Assembly (NCBI GenBank): GCA_002347365.1
Contig: DDWT01000032.1
Location: 17,199 to 81,198, forward strand
DNA: 64,000 nt
Direction: 5' to 3'
Source of the DNA: Actinobacteria bacterium UBA2279
GTDB taxonomy: Bacteria > Actinomycetota > Coriobacteriia > Anaerosomatales > Anaerosomataceae
The notes under the pieces were generated by a model, which saw only the letters and a program-made list of their open reading frames with translations, was not told the DNA's origin and made no database searches. Shown here in pieces: positions 51,708-59,702 of this stretch. The number at the start of each line of letters is the position of its first letter. The first letter of the stretch is position 1. A program made the translations under genes and the position numbers.

Positions 51708-53008
51708 GCGTGGCCGGCGACGCCCGCATCGCATGGGAGCGGGCACGCGAACGCTATCCGGCTGACGCACACCTGCCGCTGCCGAGATGGGCGACCCGGG
51801 GGCTGCCCGACGGACCCGAGGAGGCGTGGGACGCGATCGCGCGCGTCTCGGCGGAGCGCTCCGGAGCGCTCTCAGTCTACGTGCACATCCCGTTCTGTGA
51901 GACGCGCTGCCCGTTCTGCGACTGCCACGCCACGATCGCGCCGCGCGGTTCGCGGGAAGCTGTCGACCGCTATATCGATGCGCTGACCAGCGAGATCGCG
52001 GCCTTCGCAGCGCTTCCCGGCCTTGCCGGGCGACCCGTCACCACGGTGCACTTCGGGGGCGGCACACCGCTCGCCATCGGTGCCGAGGCCTTCAAGCATA
52101 TTGTGACCGTGCTGCGCGAGTCGCTCGGCACGCACGGGGCGACCGAGTGGGCGCTCGAGACCACCTCGCGACTGCTCGACGACGCACACATCGATGTGCT
52201 CGACGGGCTCGGTTTCAAGCGCATACACGTGGGCGTGCAGTCGCTGCAGTCGCAGCTGCGGCGGATCCTCGGCCGCCGCGAGCAGCCGCACGAGGTGCTG
52301 GAGCGCATCGCCGCGTGTCTGGAGCGCGGGTGGGTGGTCTCGGCGGATCTGCTCTACGGCCTGCCCGGCCAGGTTGGCGCGATGCTGCGCGAGGACATCA
52401 CGATGCTCGCCGACGCAGGCATCCACGGCATCTCGCTCTACCACCTTAACGCCGGGCCGCACAACGTGCGCTTCATGACGCAGCATGGGTTGGCCGAGCG
52501 CGACGAGACACGGCTTTGCGAGGATTTCATGTTGCTTGCCGAGGGGGCCGCGCTGCTCGAGGAACTCGGCTTCCCGCGCAACCACGTCACGCACTTCGCA
52601 CGGCCCGAGGACGCCAACCTGTACTCGCGACACGCGCTTCGCGGCGAGGATCTGCTGGCAGTGGGCTCGTCGGCCGACGGCGTGATGGGGCCGTACTTCT
52701 ACCGGCACGTGGAGCTGGACGGCTATGGGAGCGCGATTGGCCCTGTGCCGCTTTCCGGCGGTGGCGCGTACACCGCGGCGGAGGAACGCGCCCGGCCGCT
52801 GGTCACACGTCTGATGGCCGCTGAGGTATTCGCCGACGGTCTGGACGATGTCTCGCTTGCGTTTTGCGGGGAACTTGAGGCGACGGGCTTGCTGGAGCGT
52901 GCGAATCGCGGCGGCGTGTGGCGCCTGACGACAGCGGGTTCCTGGTTCTCGGGTGCGATGTGCGCCGAGGCTTGGAGCCTCTACGACGGCGCTAGAACCA
53001 GCCGATAA
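51704..53008 (+). CDS. HemN/HemW-like radical SAM protein
   Basis: The 434 residues have the HemN-class motif VYVHIPFCETRCPFCDCHA (CxxxCxxCxC near residue 65), VHFGGGTPLAIG near 117 and IHVGVQSLQSQLRRIL near 176, with a C-terminal HemN-type domain. Class C family members include oxygen-independent coproporphyrinogen oxidase, the haem chaperone HemW, and methylases such as ChuW and NosN. In this operon a role in peptide modification, using a second SAM as methyl or methylene donor, is plausible. GTG overlaps the previous stop (GTGA). Confidence 0.83.
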   Translation: MSVAGDARIAWERARERYPADAHLPLPRWATRGLPDGPEEAWDAIARVSAERSGALSVYVHIPFCETRCPFCDCHATIAPRGSREAVDRYIDALTSEIAAFAALPGLAGRPVTTVHFGGGTPLAIGAEAFKHIVTVLRESLGTHGATEWALETTSRLLDDAHIDVLDGLGFKRIHVGVQSLQSQLRRILGRREQPHEVLERIAACLERGWVVSADLLYGLPGQVGAMLREDITMLADAGIHGISLYHLNAGPHNVRFMTQHGLAERDETRLCEDFMLLAEGAALLEELGFPRNHVTHFARPEDANLYSRHALRGEDLLAVGSSADGVMGPYFYRHVELDGYGSAIGPVPLSGGGAYTAAEERARPLVTRLMAAEVFADGLDDVSLAFCGELEATGLLERANRGGVWRLTTAGSWFSGAMCAEAWSLYDGARTSR

Positions 53009-53375
53009 GCCCCAGGCCGCGGTTCGCGCATATCGTGAAGAAGCACTGCAGGCTCATCATCTCGTCGGCGTTGGTCGGCGATCCGGTATAGCGCGTGCGC
53101 GCGTAGTCGTTGATCTCGGCCAGCTCTTCAGGTGAGACCGCATTGAGCTTGGCGGCCATCTCGCGCACGGTCTCGGGTGGCAGCCATTCTGTGGTGAGAC
53201 TCACCTCGGTGACCTCGAAGACGACGTCCCAGTACACCTTGCCGCGGAAAGAGCCGTCGTTGCCGCTGAACAACCCGCCACAAAGCTCGATCCCGGCGTT
53301 GAAGAACGCGCGCTCGTCCTCCTCGGTCAGCATGACGTCGTCCGACGAACGCGACGCATACGTGTCCAGGCCCAT
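52992..53375 (-). CDS. Conserved-looking 127-residue protein of unknown function
   Basis: Starts MGLDTYASRSSDDVMLTEED and includes FRGKVYWDVVFEVTEV and LPPETVREMAAKLNAVSPEE. It is soluble, mixed alpha/beta, and has no motif that I recognise. It converges on the radical SAM operon and overlaps its last 17 bases, which may limit read-through. Confidence 0.7.
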   Translation of the reverse strand: MGLDTYASRSSDDVMLTEEDERAFFNAGIELCGGLFSGNDGSFRGKVYWDVVFEVTEVSLTTEWLPPETVREMAAKLNAVSPEELAEINDYARTRYTGSPTNADEMMSLQCFFTICANRGLGLIGWF

Positions 53376-53448
53376 GGCAGACCTCCCTCGCGCTTACTAC
53401 TATACGCGCAGGTCAGGCGGTGGCACGATGATCTCGTAAGGGGGATTC

Positions 53449-54084
53449 ATGTACACCGCGCTGATCGCAGCAGTGTTCGCGTCAACGGCAACGGCCTATC
53501 TCATCGGCTATGCGTTCGTCGCGCCCCGAGAAGCGTTCGTTCGCACCCGTTTTGGCATCTACGTGCTTGTGGCCATGGGACTCACGTTCATGCTCCTGCC
53601 ACCGCAGATGACGAGTCTGGATGCACTGACCGGTGCACTGGGCGCGCAGCTGCCCCCGGCCATCCACAACGCGCTTGGCGTGCCGGAGGGGTTCAGCCCC
53701 GGAGTCTACCTGGCGGTGTGGATCGTGCTGCTGATCGCGGGCTTCCTTGCCGGCTTGCGCGTCTGGGACGCGGGCAAGCCCGGCTGGCGCCCGGGGACGC
53801 GGGCGACCTCGGAATCGGCAGTGGAGCGGGTACAGGGACTGTTGCCGCTCGCCGGATCGCTGGACGAGGTCTTCGAGATGCTCGCCAAGTCACCGCTTTC
53901 CATGCGTGACATCGAGTTCATCGAGCCGCAGTTGCTACTCGCCGGTGCGCGGTTCTCCGCCCAACTGCCCGACAAGCGCAGCGATGCCTTCAGCATGGTG
54001 TCCAAGCGCGTGCCGATGTCCATCGCCGTGCGCGTGACCGAGCTGCTGCAGCAGGGCGCTGCCGAGAAGACCTCGGCCCGCTAG
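53449..54084 (+). CDS. Membrane protein, paralogue of the gene at 55538
   Basis: The 211 residues have three membrane helices (about 2-20, 35-52 and 86-105) and a cytoplasmic helical domain of about 100 residues. The pattern TAYLIGYAFVAPREAFVRTR near the N-terminus matches AAYLVGHAFVASRGSFLRSM of the gene at 55538. The C-terminal ARFSAQLPDKRSDAFSMVSK also matches ARYWFQLPEKDSEVYRLVSG. The two are clear paralogues. Function unknown. GGGGGATTC before the ATG. Confidence 0.72.
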   Translation: MYTALIAAVFASTATAYLIGYAFVAPREAFVRTRFGIYVLVAMGLTFMLLPPQMTSLDALTGALGAQLPPAIHNALGVPEGFSPGVYLAVWIVLLIAGFLAGLRVWDAGKPGWRPGTRATSESAVERVQGLLPLAGSLDEVFEMLAKSPLSMRDIEFIEPQLLLAGARFSAQLPDKRSDAFSMVSKRVPMSIAVRVTELLQQGAAEKTSAR

Positions 54085-54147
54085 CCCACCGGCTGCTGTC
54101 TGCGAGCCGCATGGCCGAAGGGTATACTCAAGCCAGGAGGGGACGGT

Positions 54148-54768
54148 TTGGGTCGAGCTCAGCAGCAGCGTTTCTGTACCGCGTGCGGACGTCCGCTTTT
54201 TGCGGGCACAAGGTTCTGCACGTACTGCGGCGCTGCCGTACCGGCTCCCCGGAAGTCCCCCTATCGCATCTTCAAAGTCCTCGTCCCCGTGTGGCTCGTG
54301 CTGCTTGTGCTCGCCGTCGCCGTCGGCGTTGGCAGCGGCGTCCTGAACGCGGCGATCCACTCAGAAGACCTCGAGGGCACGCACGCGGGAGACGCTATAG
54401 GGCGCTACGGCGAGCCGCCGGCGTTCTGGCTCTCCGACGGTCCCGGGACACCCGGCGATAACGACTACCTCCGCATCGAGCAGTGGGTCTACCCCGACCA
54501 GGGCGTGATCCTGCACTTCCACGACGGCCGTCTGCTGGCCACCGAGCAGGTCACCTTCAGCGAGGAGGTGGCGCGCACGAACGTCTCGCCCACCTCGCTT
54601 TCGAGGTGGATGCGCCAAAGCGACGTGGAGGGCATGCTTTCCGAGAAGGGCACGCTGCTGCCGGGCGTGGACACCCCCTATGACGGGCTCGAGGCCTTCG
54701 CGTACCCGCGCAATCACCTGCTGATCGGCTACCTGGACGGCAAGTTCTTCTCGGCACAGACGTATTAG
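54148..54768 (+). CDS. Zinc-ribbon membrane protein
   Basis: TTG 54148 follows AGGAGG. The 206 residues begin with a double zinc ribbon (FCTACGRPLFAGTRFCTYCG), a membrane helix (about 45-68), and an extracytoplasmic domain of about 135 residues with SmpA/OmlA-like features (AIGRYGEPPAFW, YDGLEAFAYPRNHLLIGYLD). The N-terminal ribbon is cytoplasmic. A TATACT box lies at 54123-54128. Confidence 0.72.
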   Translation: MGRAQQQRFCTACGRPLFAGTRFCTYCGAAVPAPRKSPYRIFKVLVPVWLVLLVLAVAVGVGSGVLNAAIHSEDLEGTHAGDAIGRYGEPPAFWLSDGPGTPGDNDYLRIEQWVYPDQGVILHFHDGRLLATEQVTFSEEVARTNVSPTSLSRWMRQSDVEGMLSEKGTLLPGVDTPYDGLEAFAYPRNHLLIGYLDGKFFSAQTY

Positions 54769-54780
54769 GGGGGGCAGACG

Positions 54781-55521
54781 ATGCAGTACGTGGCCATAGT
54801 CGCAGTGGTCTTCATCATGGTGACGAGCCTCGTGGCCGGGGGCATAGCCGGGCGCAAGGGGTTTGAGAAGGCGACCGACCGCAACACCGGCATCTCCAAG
54901 GTCTCATCCGACGAGTTCCAGACGGCCGACCTCAACAAGATCCAGAGAGACGACCGTCAGGGGCAGGTGGAGGTGGCGGTCGCCATCGCCGAGGTCGCGT
55001 TGAGCGCACAGAGCATCGCCGCGCCGGGGGTGTCACCCAACCCCCTCAAGATCGGGTTCTCCGACGGCATGACCATCGGCAGCTATGTGGCCAGCGTGGC
55101 CGACAGGGTGGGGAGCGACCCTTCGGCCGGAGCGCAGGGTGCGCCCTCGAATGCCGCGCCAGCGGGCGACGCGGGACCAAAGCCGCTGCCGGGCGATAGC
55201 GGCGTGGACGTCGCCACCGCGCCCGATGACTACTACGTGGGCTGGTACTTCACATACGAGGGCAGGCGTTACATCAAGGTGACGACGGTGGCCGACTTCC
55301 AGAAGGTGAGCACTGTCGAGCAAGTGATGGGGTTTGGCTACCCGGAGGACCCCGTCAAGAAGGTGGCGCTCACCAAGGCCTCGTGGAGCCAGGCCGATCC
55401 AACGTTCCTCATCGGCGACAACGTCACATCATGGTCCGAGGACGCAGGAGAACGCGGTATCCTTGGCGGTGTGGAGTACTACTTCAGCTTGAGCATGAAC
55501 ATACCGCAGAAGTACCGCTGA
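54781..55521 (+). CDS. Membrane-anchored protein of unknown function
   Basis: The 246 residues have an N-terminal helix (about 4-24), then RNTGISKVSSDEFQTADLNK, a Pro/Gly/Ala-rich linker (about 112-143) and a C-terminal domain YYVGWYFTYEGRRYIKVTTV. It starts 12 bases after the zinc-ribbon gene and ends 16 bases before the second membrane paralogue, so the four genes from 53449 are likely one unit. No family recognised. Confidence 0.68.
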   Translation: MQYVAIVAVVFIMVTSLVAGGIAGRKGFEKATDRNTGISKVSSDEFQTADLNKIQRDDRQGQVEVAVAIAEVALSAQSIAAPGVSPNPLKIGFSDGMTIGSYVASVADRVGSDPSAGAQGAPSNAAPAGDAGPKPLPGDSGVDVATAPDDYYVGWYFTYEGRRYIKVTTVADFQKVSTVEQVMGFGYPEDPVKKVALTKASWSQADPTFLIGDNVTSWSEDAGERGILGGVEYYFSLSMNIPQKYR

Positions 55522-55537
55522 GCGCCGGAGGCGTATC

Positions 55538-56107
55538 TTGGTCGGGATCCTCGTTGGAGTCGCCGTGCTTTCGGGTGCGGCGGCGTATCTCGTCGGACAC
55601 GCGTTCGTCGCGTCACGCGGCTCGTTTCTGCGTTCGATGACCGGCGGTATCGTGCTCGCCGGCTGCGTGCTGTTCGCCCTGCTCGTTCCGCCCACACTTC
55701 TCAGCCTTGCCGAGACGAACGCGATCGCTCCCGGCCTCTACCGCCTGCTGTGGGTGGGCCTGATGAGCGCGGGGCTTCTCGGCGGAATGCGCGCGTGGCG
55801 CCTGGCCGGACGCATGCAAGGAATCAGCTCGTTCACGCTGGACGAATCGCCGGTCAGCCGCGCCGAGAGCGCACTGCTGCTCGCCGACTCACTTACCGCC
55901 GCGCTCGACGTGCTGGGACGTGAGAACGTGAGTGCGAAGGATGCCGAGCGACTCGCGGGCAAGATCAGCACGATAGGCGCGCGCTACTGGTTCCAGCTGC
56001 CCGAGAAGGACAGCGAGGTCTACCGCCTGGTGTCCGGCTATGTTCCGGCTGCCATCGCAGCGAGCATCACCGGGTCGCTGCTCAAAGGCGCGGCACGCAA
56101 GAAGTAG
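55538..56107 (+). CDS. Membrane protein, paralogue of the gene at 53449
   Basis: TTG 55538 with GGAGG upstream. The 189 residues have three membrane helices and a helical cytoplasmic domain with ESALLLADSLTAALDVLGRE, corresponding to the first paralogue's AVERVQGLLPLAGSLDEVFE. The pair may form a heteromer. Function unknown. Confidence 0.7.
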   Translation: MVGILVGVAVLSGAAAYLVGHAFVASRGSFLRSMTGGIVLAGCVLFALLVPPTLLSLAETNAIAPGLYRLLWVGLMSAGLLGGMRAWRLAGRMQGISSFTLDESPVSRAESALLLADSLTAALDVLGRENVSAKDAERLAGKISTIGARYWFQLPEKDSEVYRLVSGYVPAAIAASITGSLLKGAARKK

Positions 56108-56137
56108 GGGATTCAGGGTGAGGGTCAGGCGAATCGC

Positions 56138-57211
56138 TCATTCCCAAGTGAGTCGTTCCTTGAGGTCGTTCAGGTTGTGATGCGGCAGAAGTCCGTCACG
56201 CTGAAGTCGCCCCACGACGATGCCTGGTGCGATGTCTATCGAGTCCGCAAAGGCGACGATGCGCGCTTTGGTGGGGTGCCCGCCCGCCAGGAATCCCACG
56301 TATGCGACCTGTGGGATCAACATGTTCGCCGCAAAGTCGTTGGCGCGTTTCTCGGCGGCAGGGTCCTTGTCCAGGTCGCAGATGCTCCTGTGCTGGCGGT
56401 CATCGAGCAGCAGGTGACCCGCCTCGTGGTAGAGGCTGAACCACACCTGGTCCGCAGTCTTGTAGCGCAGGCCCAGCTCGATCACCGCCCGTGTGCGTGA
56501 TGCCCACCAGCTGGCGGCATGGCAACGGGTCTTCGGAAGATCCGGAACGAACACGACGGCGACACCGGCGGCGGCACACTCGCATGTGATCGCGTCTTGC
56601 CACACGTTGGCACCCGCGCGGCTGAGCGGCCGGAGTCGCTCCAGCGCGGCCTGGAACCGGCGCTCGCTGAAGGGCTCTGTCTGGATGGACTCGGCTGCAA
56701 TCTCGCCGGCGCGTATCCAGGCTGCGATCGCCGGCGTCGCGGGTGTGTACGCTGTGCTCATGCGGGCGGCGAGGCGACGGGGAGAGCCCCAGTAGGTTCT
56801 GAAGGCATCCACGGACGACACGCCAAAGTAGCCGAGCACGTCCTCGGGACCCGCGTCCTGCGCGATGAAGCCGCGCTTGGCCATCTCCTTCAGGGGGAAC
56901 GAGGCAGCCCACTCGGTCTGGGCGTCAAGCTCCTGCTGCTGGCGCTGCCGCGCGAGGAGATCCCGATACTGCGCCTCGGCAGCGTTCCAGAACGAGGACG
57001 GTGCTCCCAGCACGCGCTCCAGCTCGATCGCTGTCTCGTGCGTGAGGGGGGCTTTGCCGTTCACCAGTTGGCTCACGAATTTCTCGCTCTTGCCGAGCCG
57101 GACGGCGAAGTCGGTCTGTGTGATGCCGCGATCATCGAGGATCTCGCGGATCGTCTCGCCGGGCGCCACGGGAACATCCGGTGTCCAGCGATATGCGGTG
57201 TCAGTCGCCAT
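56138..57211 (-). CDS. higA: HigA-type antitoxin: XRE domain fused to ImmA/IrrE metallopeptidase
   Basis: The 357 residues have an N-terminal XRE helix-turn-helix (PGETIREILDDRGITQTDFA, then FVSQLVNGKAPLTHETA) and a C-terminal COG2856/ImmA-type domain with HEAGHLLLDD near residue 263 and a downstream Glu in EKRANDFAANMLIP. That makes it a zinc peptidase. Known fusions of this type are antitoxins of RelE/HigB-like toxins and phage-repressor cleavers. It overlaps the toxin gene by 11 bases. Confidence 0.88.
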   Translation of the reverse strand: MATDTAYRWTPDVPVAPGETIREILDDRGITQTDFAVRLGKSEKFVSQLVNGKAPLTHETAIELERVLGAPSSFWNAAEAQYRDLLARQRQQQELDAQTEWAASFPLKEMAKRGFIAQDAGPEDVLGYFGVSSVDAFRTYWGSPRRLAARMSTAYTPATPAIAAWIRAGEIAAESIQTEPFSERRFQAALERLRPLSRAGANVWQDAITCECAAAGVAVVFVPDLPKTRCHAASWWASRTRAVIELGLRYKTADQVWFSLYHEAGHLLLDDRQHRSICDLDKDPAAEKRANDFAANMLIPQVAYVGFLAGGHPTKARIVAFADSIDIAPGIVVGRLQRDGLLPHHNLNDLKERLTWE

Positions 57212-57539
57212 GGTAGTCGGTCACCTCCATGATCTCGATCGAAGTCACAGCGGTCCAGTCAAGTCCTCCGTCGGGTTTGGTGGGAGGCGGGTTCTCCCTG
57301 GGGCGAAACACCAGGCGGAGACCTCCACGGACGTCCACGGCCAACTGGCCGGCCCGATCCCCGTACAGTTCATGGCAGCGTCCGGACAGTGTGCGCATCA
57401 CGTCCAGGGAGTCGGCGGCTGCAAGTTCTGTCATGCGATGCACCAAGGCCTTTGATGCTTCCGCTCCGTATGCCTGAGTCCGACCCTTAGCTGCAGCGAG
57501 ATCCCCCTCGAGCTTCTTCGTCCTGAAGAAGACTTCCAC
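57201..57539 (-). CDS. higB: HigB/RelE-like toxin
   Basis: The protein is about 112 residues: VEVFFRTKKLEGDLAAAKGR, MRTLSGRCHELYGDRAGQLA, GLRLVFRPRENPPP and VTSIEIMEVTDYHGD. The ELxGDRxGxxA and RLVFRP strands fit RelE-superfamily mRNA interferases of the HigB type. GTG 57539 has GATGGAG at good spacing; GTG 57545 is too near. The repeats at 57557-57600 control it. Confidence 0.82.
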   Translation of the reverse strand: MEVFFRTKKLEGDLAAAKGRTQAYGAEASKALVHRMTELAAADSLDVMRTLSGRCHELYGDRAGQLAVDVRGGLRLVFRPRENPPPTKPDGGLDWTAVTSIEIMEVTDYHGD

Positions 57540-57556
57540 GCACACTCCATCGCAGA

Positions 57557-57600
57557 TTTACTGATACGGTAAAGATAGCAGTATTTACCGATGAGGTAAA
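57557..57600 (-). promoter_or_regulatory. higBA operator: two 17-bp palindromic repeats
   Basis: TTTACTGATACGGTAAA (57557-57573) and TTTACCGATGAGGTAAA (57584-57600), 27 bases apart, each with TTTAC...GTAAA arms, lie immediately upstream of the toxin gene. The arms also pair across the two repeats (CGGTAAA with TTTACCG). Confidence 0.7.
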
Positions 57601-57732
57601 GACTGGCGTGAGCGCAGGTGCTCACCAGGCAGCATGATGCGAACTTCGGCGACGGTTCGGCCCATACAGCACCCGAAGTTGTGGGGTTTCGCCTGATAAC
57701 CCTGTTGCTGCGAAGTCCGCCGACCTCGCCGC

Positions 57733-58053
57733 CTATGCTGCCCGGGAGGCGATGGCCTCGGCCACCTCCGTTGCTGATGCGCCGAGGGTAAGCAATGACT
57801 TCACCAGCAGATCGAGGGAGACCGTGGCGTCGGCCGCCTCCATCTTCGCCACGCGGGACTGGCTTGAGTGCAGGCGGACGGCGACTTGGGTCTGGGTCCA
57901 ACCGCGCTCAGTGCGGAGTGCGCGCAGGTGATCTGCGAGCCCAAGCTTCATCGCGATGAAGGCGCTCTCGGCAGGACTGAGCTCCAGGAATTCGTCGACT
58001 GTGCCCACGCGCCAACCAGCTGCAGTCAGCCGGGCCCGCTTCTTCTCGTCCAT
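57733..58053 (-). CDS. XRE-family regulator (solo HigA-like antitoxin)
   Basis: The 106 residues start MDEKKRARLTAAGWRVGTVD at ATG 58053 with GAGGG upstream and carry a helix-turn-helix, LRTERGWTQTQVAVRLHSSQ, then SRVAKMEAADATVSLDLLVK. The N-terminal WRVGTVDEFLEL type is common in antitoxins paired with HigB/RelE toxins. No toxin gene is adjacent on either side, so it may be an orphan. Confidence 0.8.
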   Translation of the reverse strand: MDEKKRARLTAAGWRVGTVDEFLELSPAESAFIAMKLGLADHLRALRTERGWTQTQVAVRLHSSQSRVAKMEAADATVSLDLLVKSLLTLGASATEVAEAIASRAA

Positions 58054-58090
58054 GATCAACCCTCGCTTTCGTTGGTGCTGTCACAGGAGT

Positions 58091-58110
58091 GTATGTCAGA
58101 TACGACATAC
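58091..58110 (-). promoter_or_regulatory. Candidate operator of the solo XRE gene
   Basis: GTATGTC (58091-58097) and GACATAC (58104-58110) form a perfect 7-bp inverted repeat with a 6-base spacer, 37 bases upstream of the start. Confidence 0.5.
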
Positions 58111-58176
58111 TCACAACAGTCAGGCAGAATCCAACCGGGTATCAACACGCTAAGCTATCCAGGGGAGGTAACCCGC

Positions 58177-59244
58177 ATGTCGCTTCACGCCATTCTTGGC
58201 CGAGAAGACCCGACGCCGTGGCTGCTCGCATCCGATGAGCCGCAGGCGCGCTGGATCGCGCGTCCCGATGCCGCCACCCACGCGGAGGTGCTGGCGCATC
58301 CGGCCACCGAGCGGCTGCTGGAGATGCTGCCCGCAAGCTGGGAGGAGCCGACCACCGCGAGCGGCCACAACAAGCCCGAGCTTTCCACCAACGTGCTCGA
58401 CCTGCTCGCGGAGTTCGGCGTCACCGAGGCCGACGACCCGCGCATCGGCACGCTGCTTGACGGCATGCTGGAGCACACCGACGCCGACGGCCGCTTCCTC
58501 GCGCACGGCGCGCAGCACGGCGGCCCGCCCGTGTGGGGGTGCGTGCCCTGCGACACGCACGCGATCGTCGACGTGCTGGGACGCTTCGGGCGGGCGAGCG
58601 ATCCGCGTCTGCGCCGCGCGCTCGCAGCCGCCGAGAGCGACCTCATGCCCACCGACCTCGGGCTGGCGTGGGGATGCCGTCCCGATCCGGCCACCGGCTT
58701 TCGCGGCCCCGGCCGCAAGTCAGAGCCCTGCCCGCAGACGACGCTGGAGGCGCTGCGCGCGTTCAGCTGGCTGCCCGCCGATGAGCGCCCGGCGCAGCTG
58801 GCGGAGGTTGCGCACACCGCGCTCGAGGTCTGGCGGCAGCGCGCCACGCGCAAGCCCTACATGATGGGGCACGGTCGGCAGTTCAAGACCGTGAAGTGGC
58901 CGCCCACCTGGTACGGCGCCTACGAGGTCGTCGACACGCTCGGCCGCCTGCCGGAGCTGTGGCGCGGCGTGCTGGAGGACCGCGTCTCCATGGCCGAGAT
59001 AACCGCGTGCCTGCTCGCCTACAACGTGTCGGCCGACGGGCGGGTCACGCCGCTCTCCGCGTTCAAGGGCTGGGAGTGGCTGAGCCTGGGCGACAAGAAG
59101 CAGCCGTCACCGATCGCCACCGCGATGGTGTGGGCGCGTCTGCAGCGCCGCGACTGGCTTGCCGAGGAGATCGCGGCGGTCGACGTGATGCGCCTGGCGA
59201 GCTCCAAGGGCGGCAGCGGGACGCCTATGGCGCCGAGGGTGTAG
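58177..59244 (+). CDS. Helical protein resembling an alpha/alpha toroid
   Basis: The 355 residues, from ATG 58177 behind GGGGAGG, contain STNVLDLLAEFGVTEADDPR, GGPPVWGCVPCDTHAIVDVL, PCPQTTLEALRAFSW and YGAYEVVDTLGRLPELW. Repeats of this kind resemble prenyltransferase or squalene-oxidase toroids, but no DxDD or zinc site is evident. GC content and codon bias are strongly genome-like, unlike several neighbours in the TA island. Function unknown. Confidence 0.7.
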   Translation: MSLHAILGREDPTPWLLASDEPQARWIARPDAATHAEVLAHPATERLLEMLPASWEEPTTASGHNKPELSTNVLDLLAEFGVTEADDPRIGTLLDGMLEHTDADGRFLAHGAQHGGPPVWGCVPCDTHAIVDVLGRFGRASDPRLRRALAAAESDLMPTDLGLAWGCRPDPATGFRGPGRKSEPCPQTTLEALRAFSWLPADERPAQLAEVAHTALEVWRQRATRKPYMMGHGRQFKTVKWPPTWYGAYEVVDTLGRLPELWRGVLEDRVSMAEITACLLAYNVSADGRVTPLSAFKGWEWLSLGDKKQPSPIATAMVWARLQRRDWLAEEIAAVDVMRLASSKGGSGTPMAPRV

Positions 59245-59247
59245 GGA

Positions 59248-59282
59248 CTAGCCCAGCAGCTCGCTGAGGAAGTCGCGTCGCG
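59248..59282. repeat. Direct repeat copy 1: remnant of the parE 3' end
   Basis: Matches 60768-60802 at 33 of 35 positions (26 in a row, 59252-59277). On the minus strand it encodes RRDFLSELLG and stop, the same last residues as the intact ParE. It flanks the MqsR/Panacea module on the left. Confidence 0.85.
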
Positions 59283-59307
59283 GTCTGGTGCTAGGACCAC
59301 CTGAAAT

Positions 59308-59323
59308 GTTATCATGTGATAAC
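59308..59323 (+). promoter_or_regulatory. Candidate operator of the MqsR/Panacea module
   Basis: GTTATCATGTGATAAC: 7-bp perfect arms around TG, 17 bases before the toxin start. Confidence 0.6.
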
Positions 59324-59339
59324 GGAAAGGAACCGGCGC

Positions 59340-59702
59340 ATGGTCGAACGTGCTCAGGTCTCCCTATTCTTGGATCAGATGCGAGCATGTGCGACCTGCA
59401 ACTTCCGACTAGAGCGGCGAACCAAGAACATGGAGACGCTTGCTCAACTTGGTATGACCATCAAGGATGCGAAGTCTCGCATCCTCAGACTCACGCTCAA
59501 CGACTACGTGAGCGGTCCCACTCCAAGGTCGGAGAACTCGTCTCAGGAGGCCTGGGTATTCCAACTGGAAATCGACGGGGTAGTCATCTACGTGAAAGTG
59601 AGCATCCGGCTGGAGCCGGCCCGCTGCTTGTGCGTGTCGTTTCACGAGGCCGAGCGGCCCATGATGCGACCTTACGCACAGGAGGCGAAGGGGGAGAGAT
59701 AA
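59340..59702 (+). CDS. mqsR: MqsR-family toxin
   Basis: ATG 59340 with AAAGGA upstream. The 120 residues contain LGMTIKDAKSRILRLTLNDY, EAWVFQLEIDGVVIYVKVSI and LCVSFHEAERPM, the strand order of the MqsR/RelE-fold mRNA interferase subgroup. Its TAA overlaps the antitoxin ATG (TAATG). Base composition is lower in GC than the core genes, consistent with transfer. Confidence 0.82.
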   Translation: MVERAQVSLFLDQMRACATCNFRLERRTKNMETLAQLGMTIKDAKSRILRLTLNDYVSGPTPRSENSSQEAWVFQLEIDGVVIYVKVSIRLEPARCLCVSFHEAERPMMRPYAQEAKGER

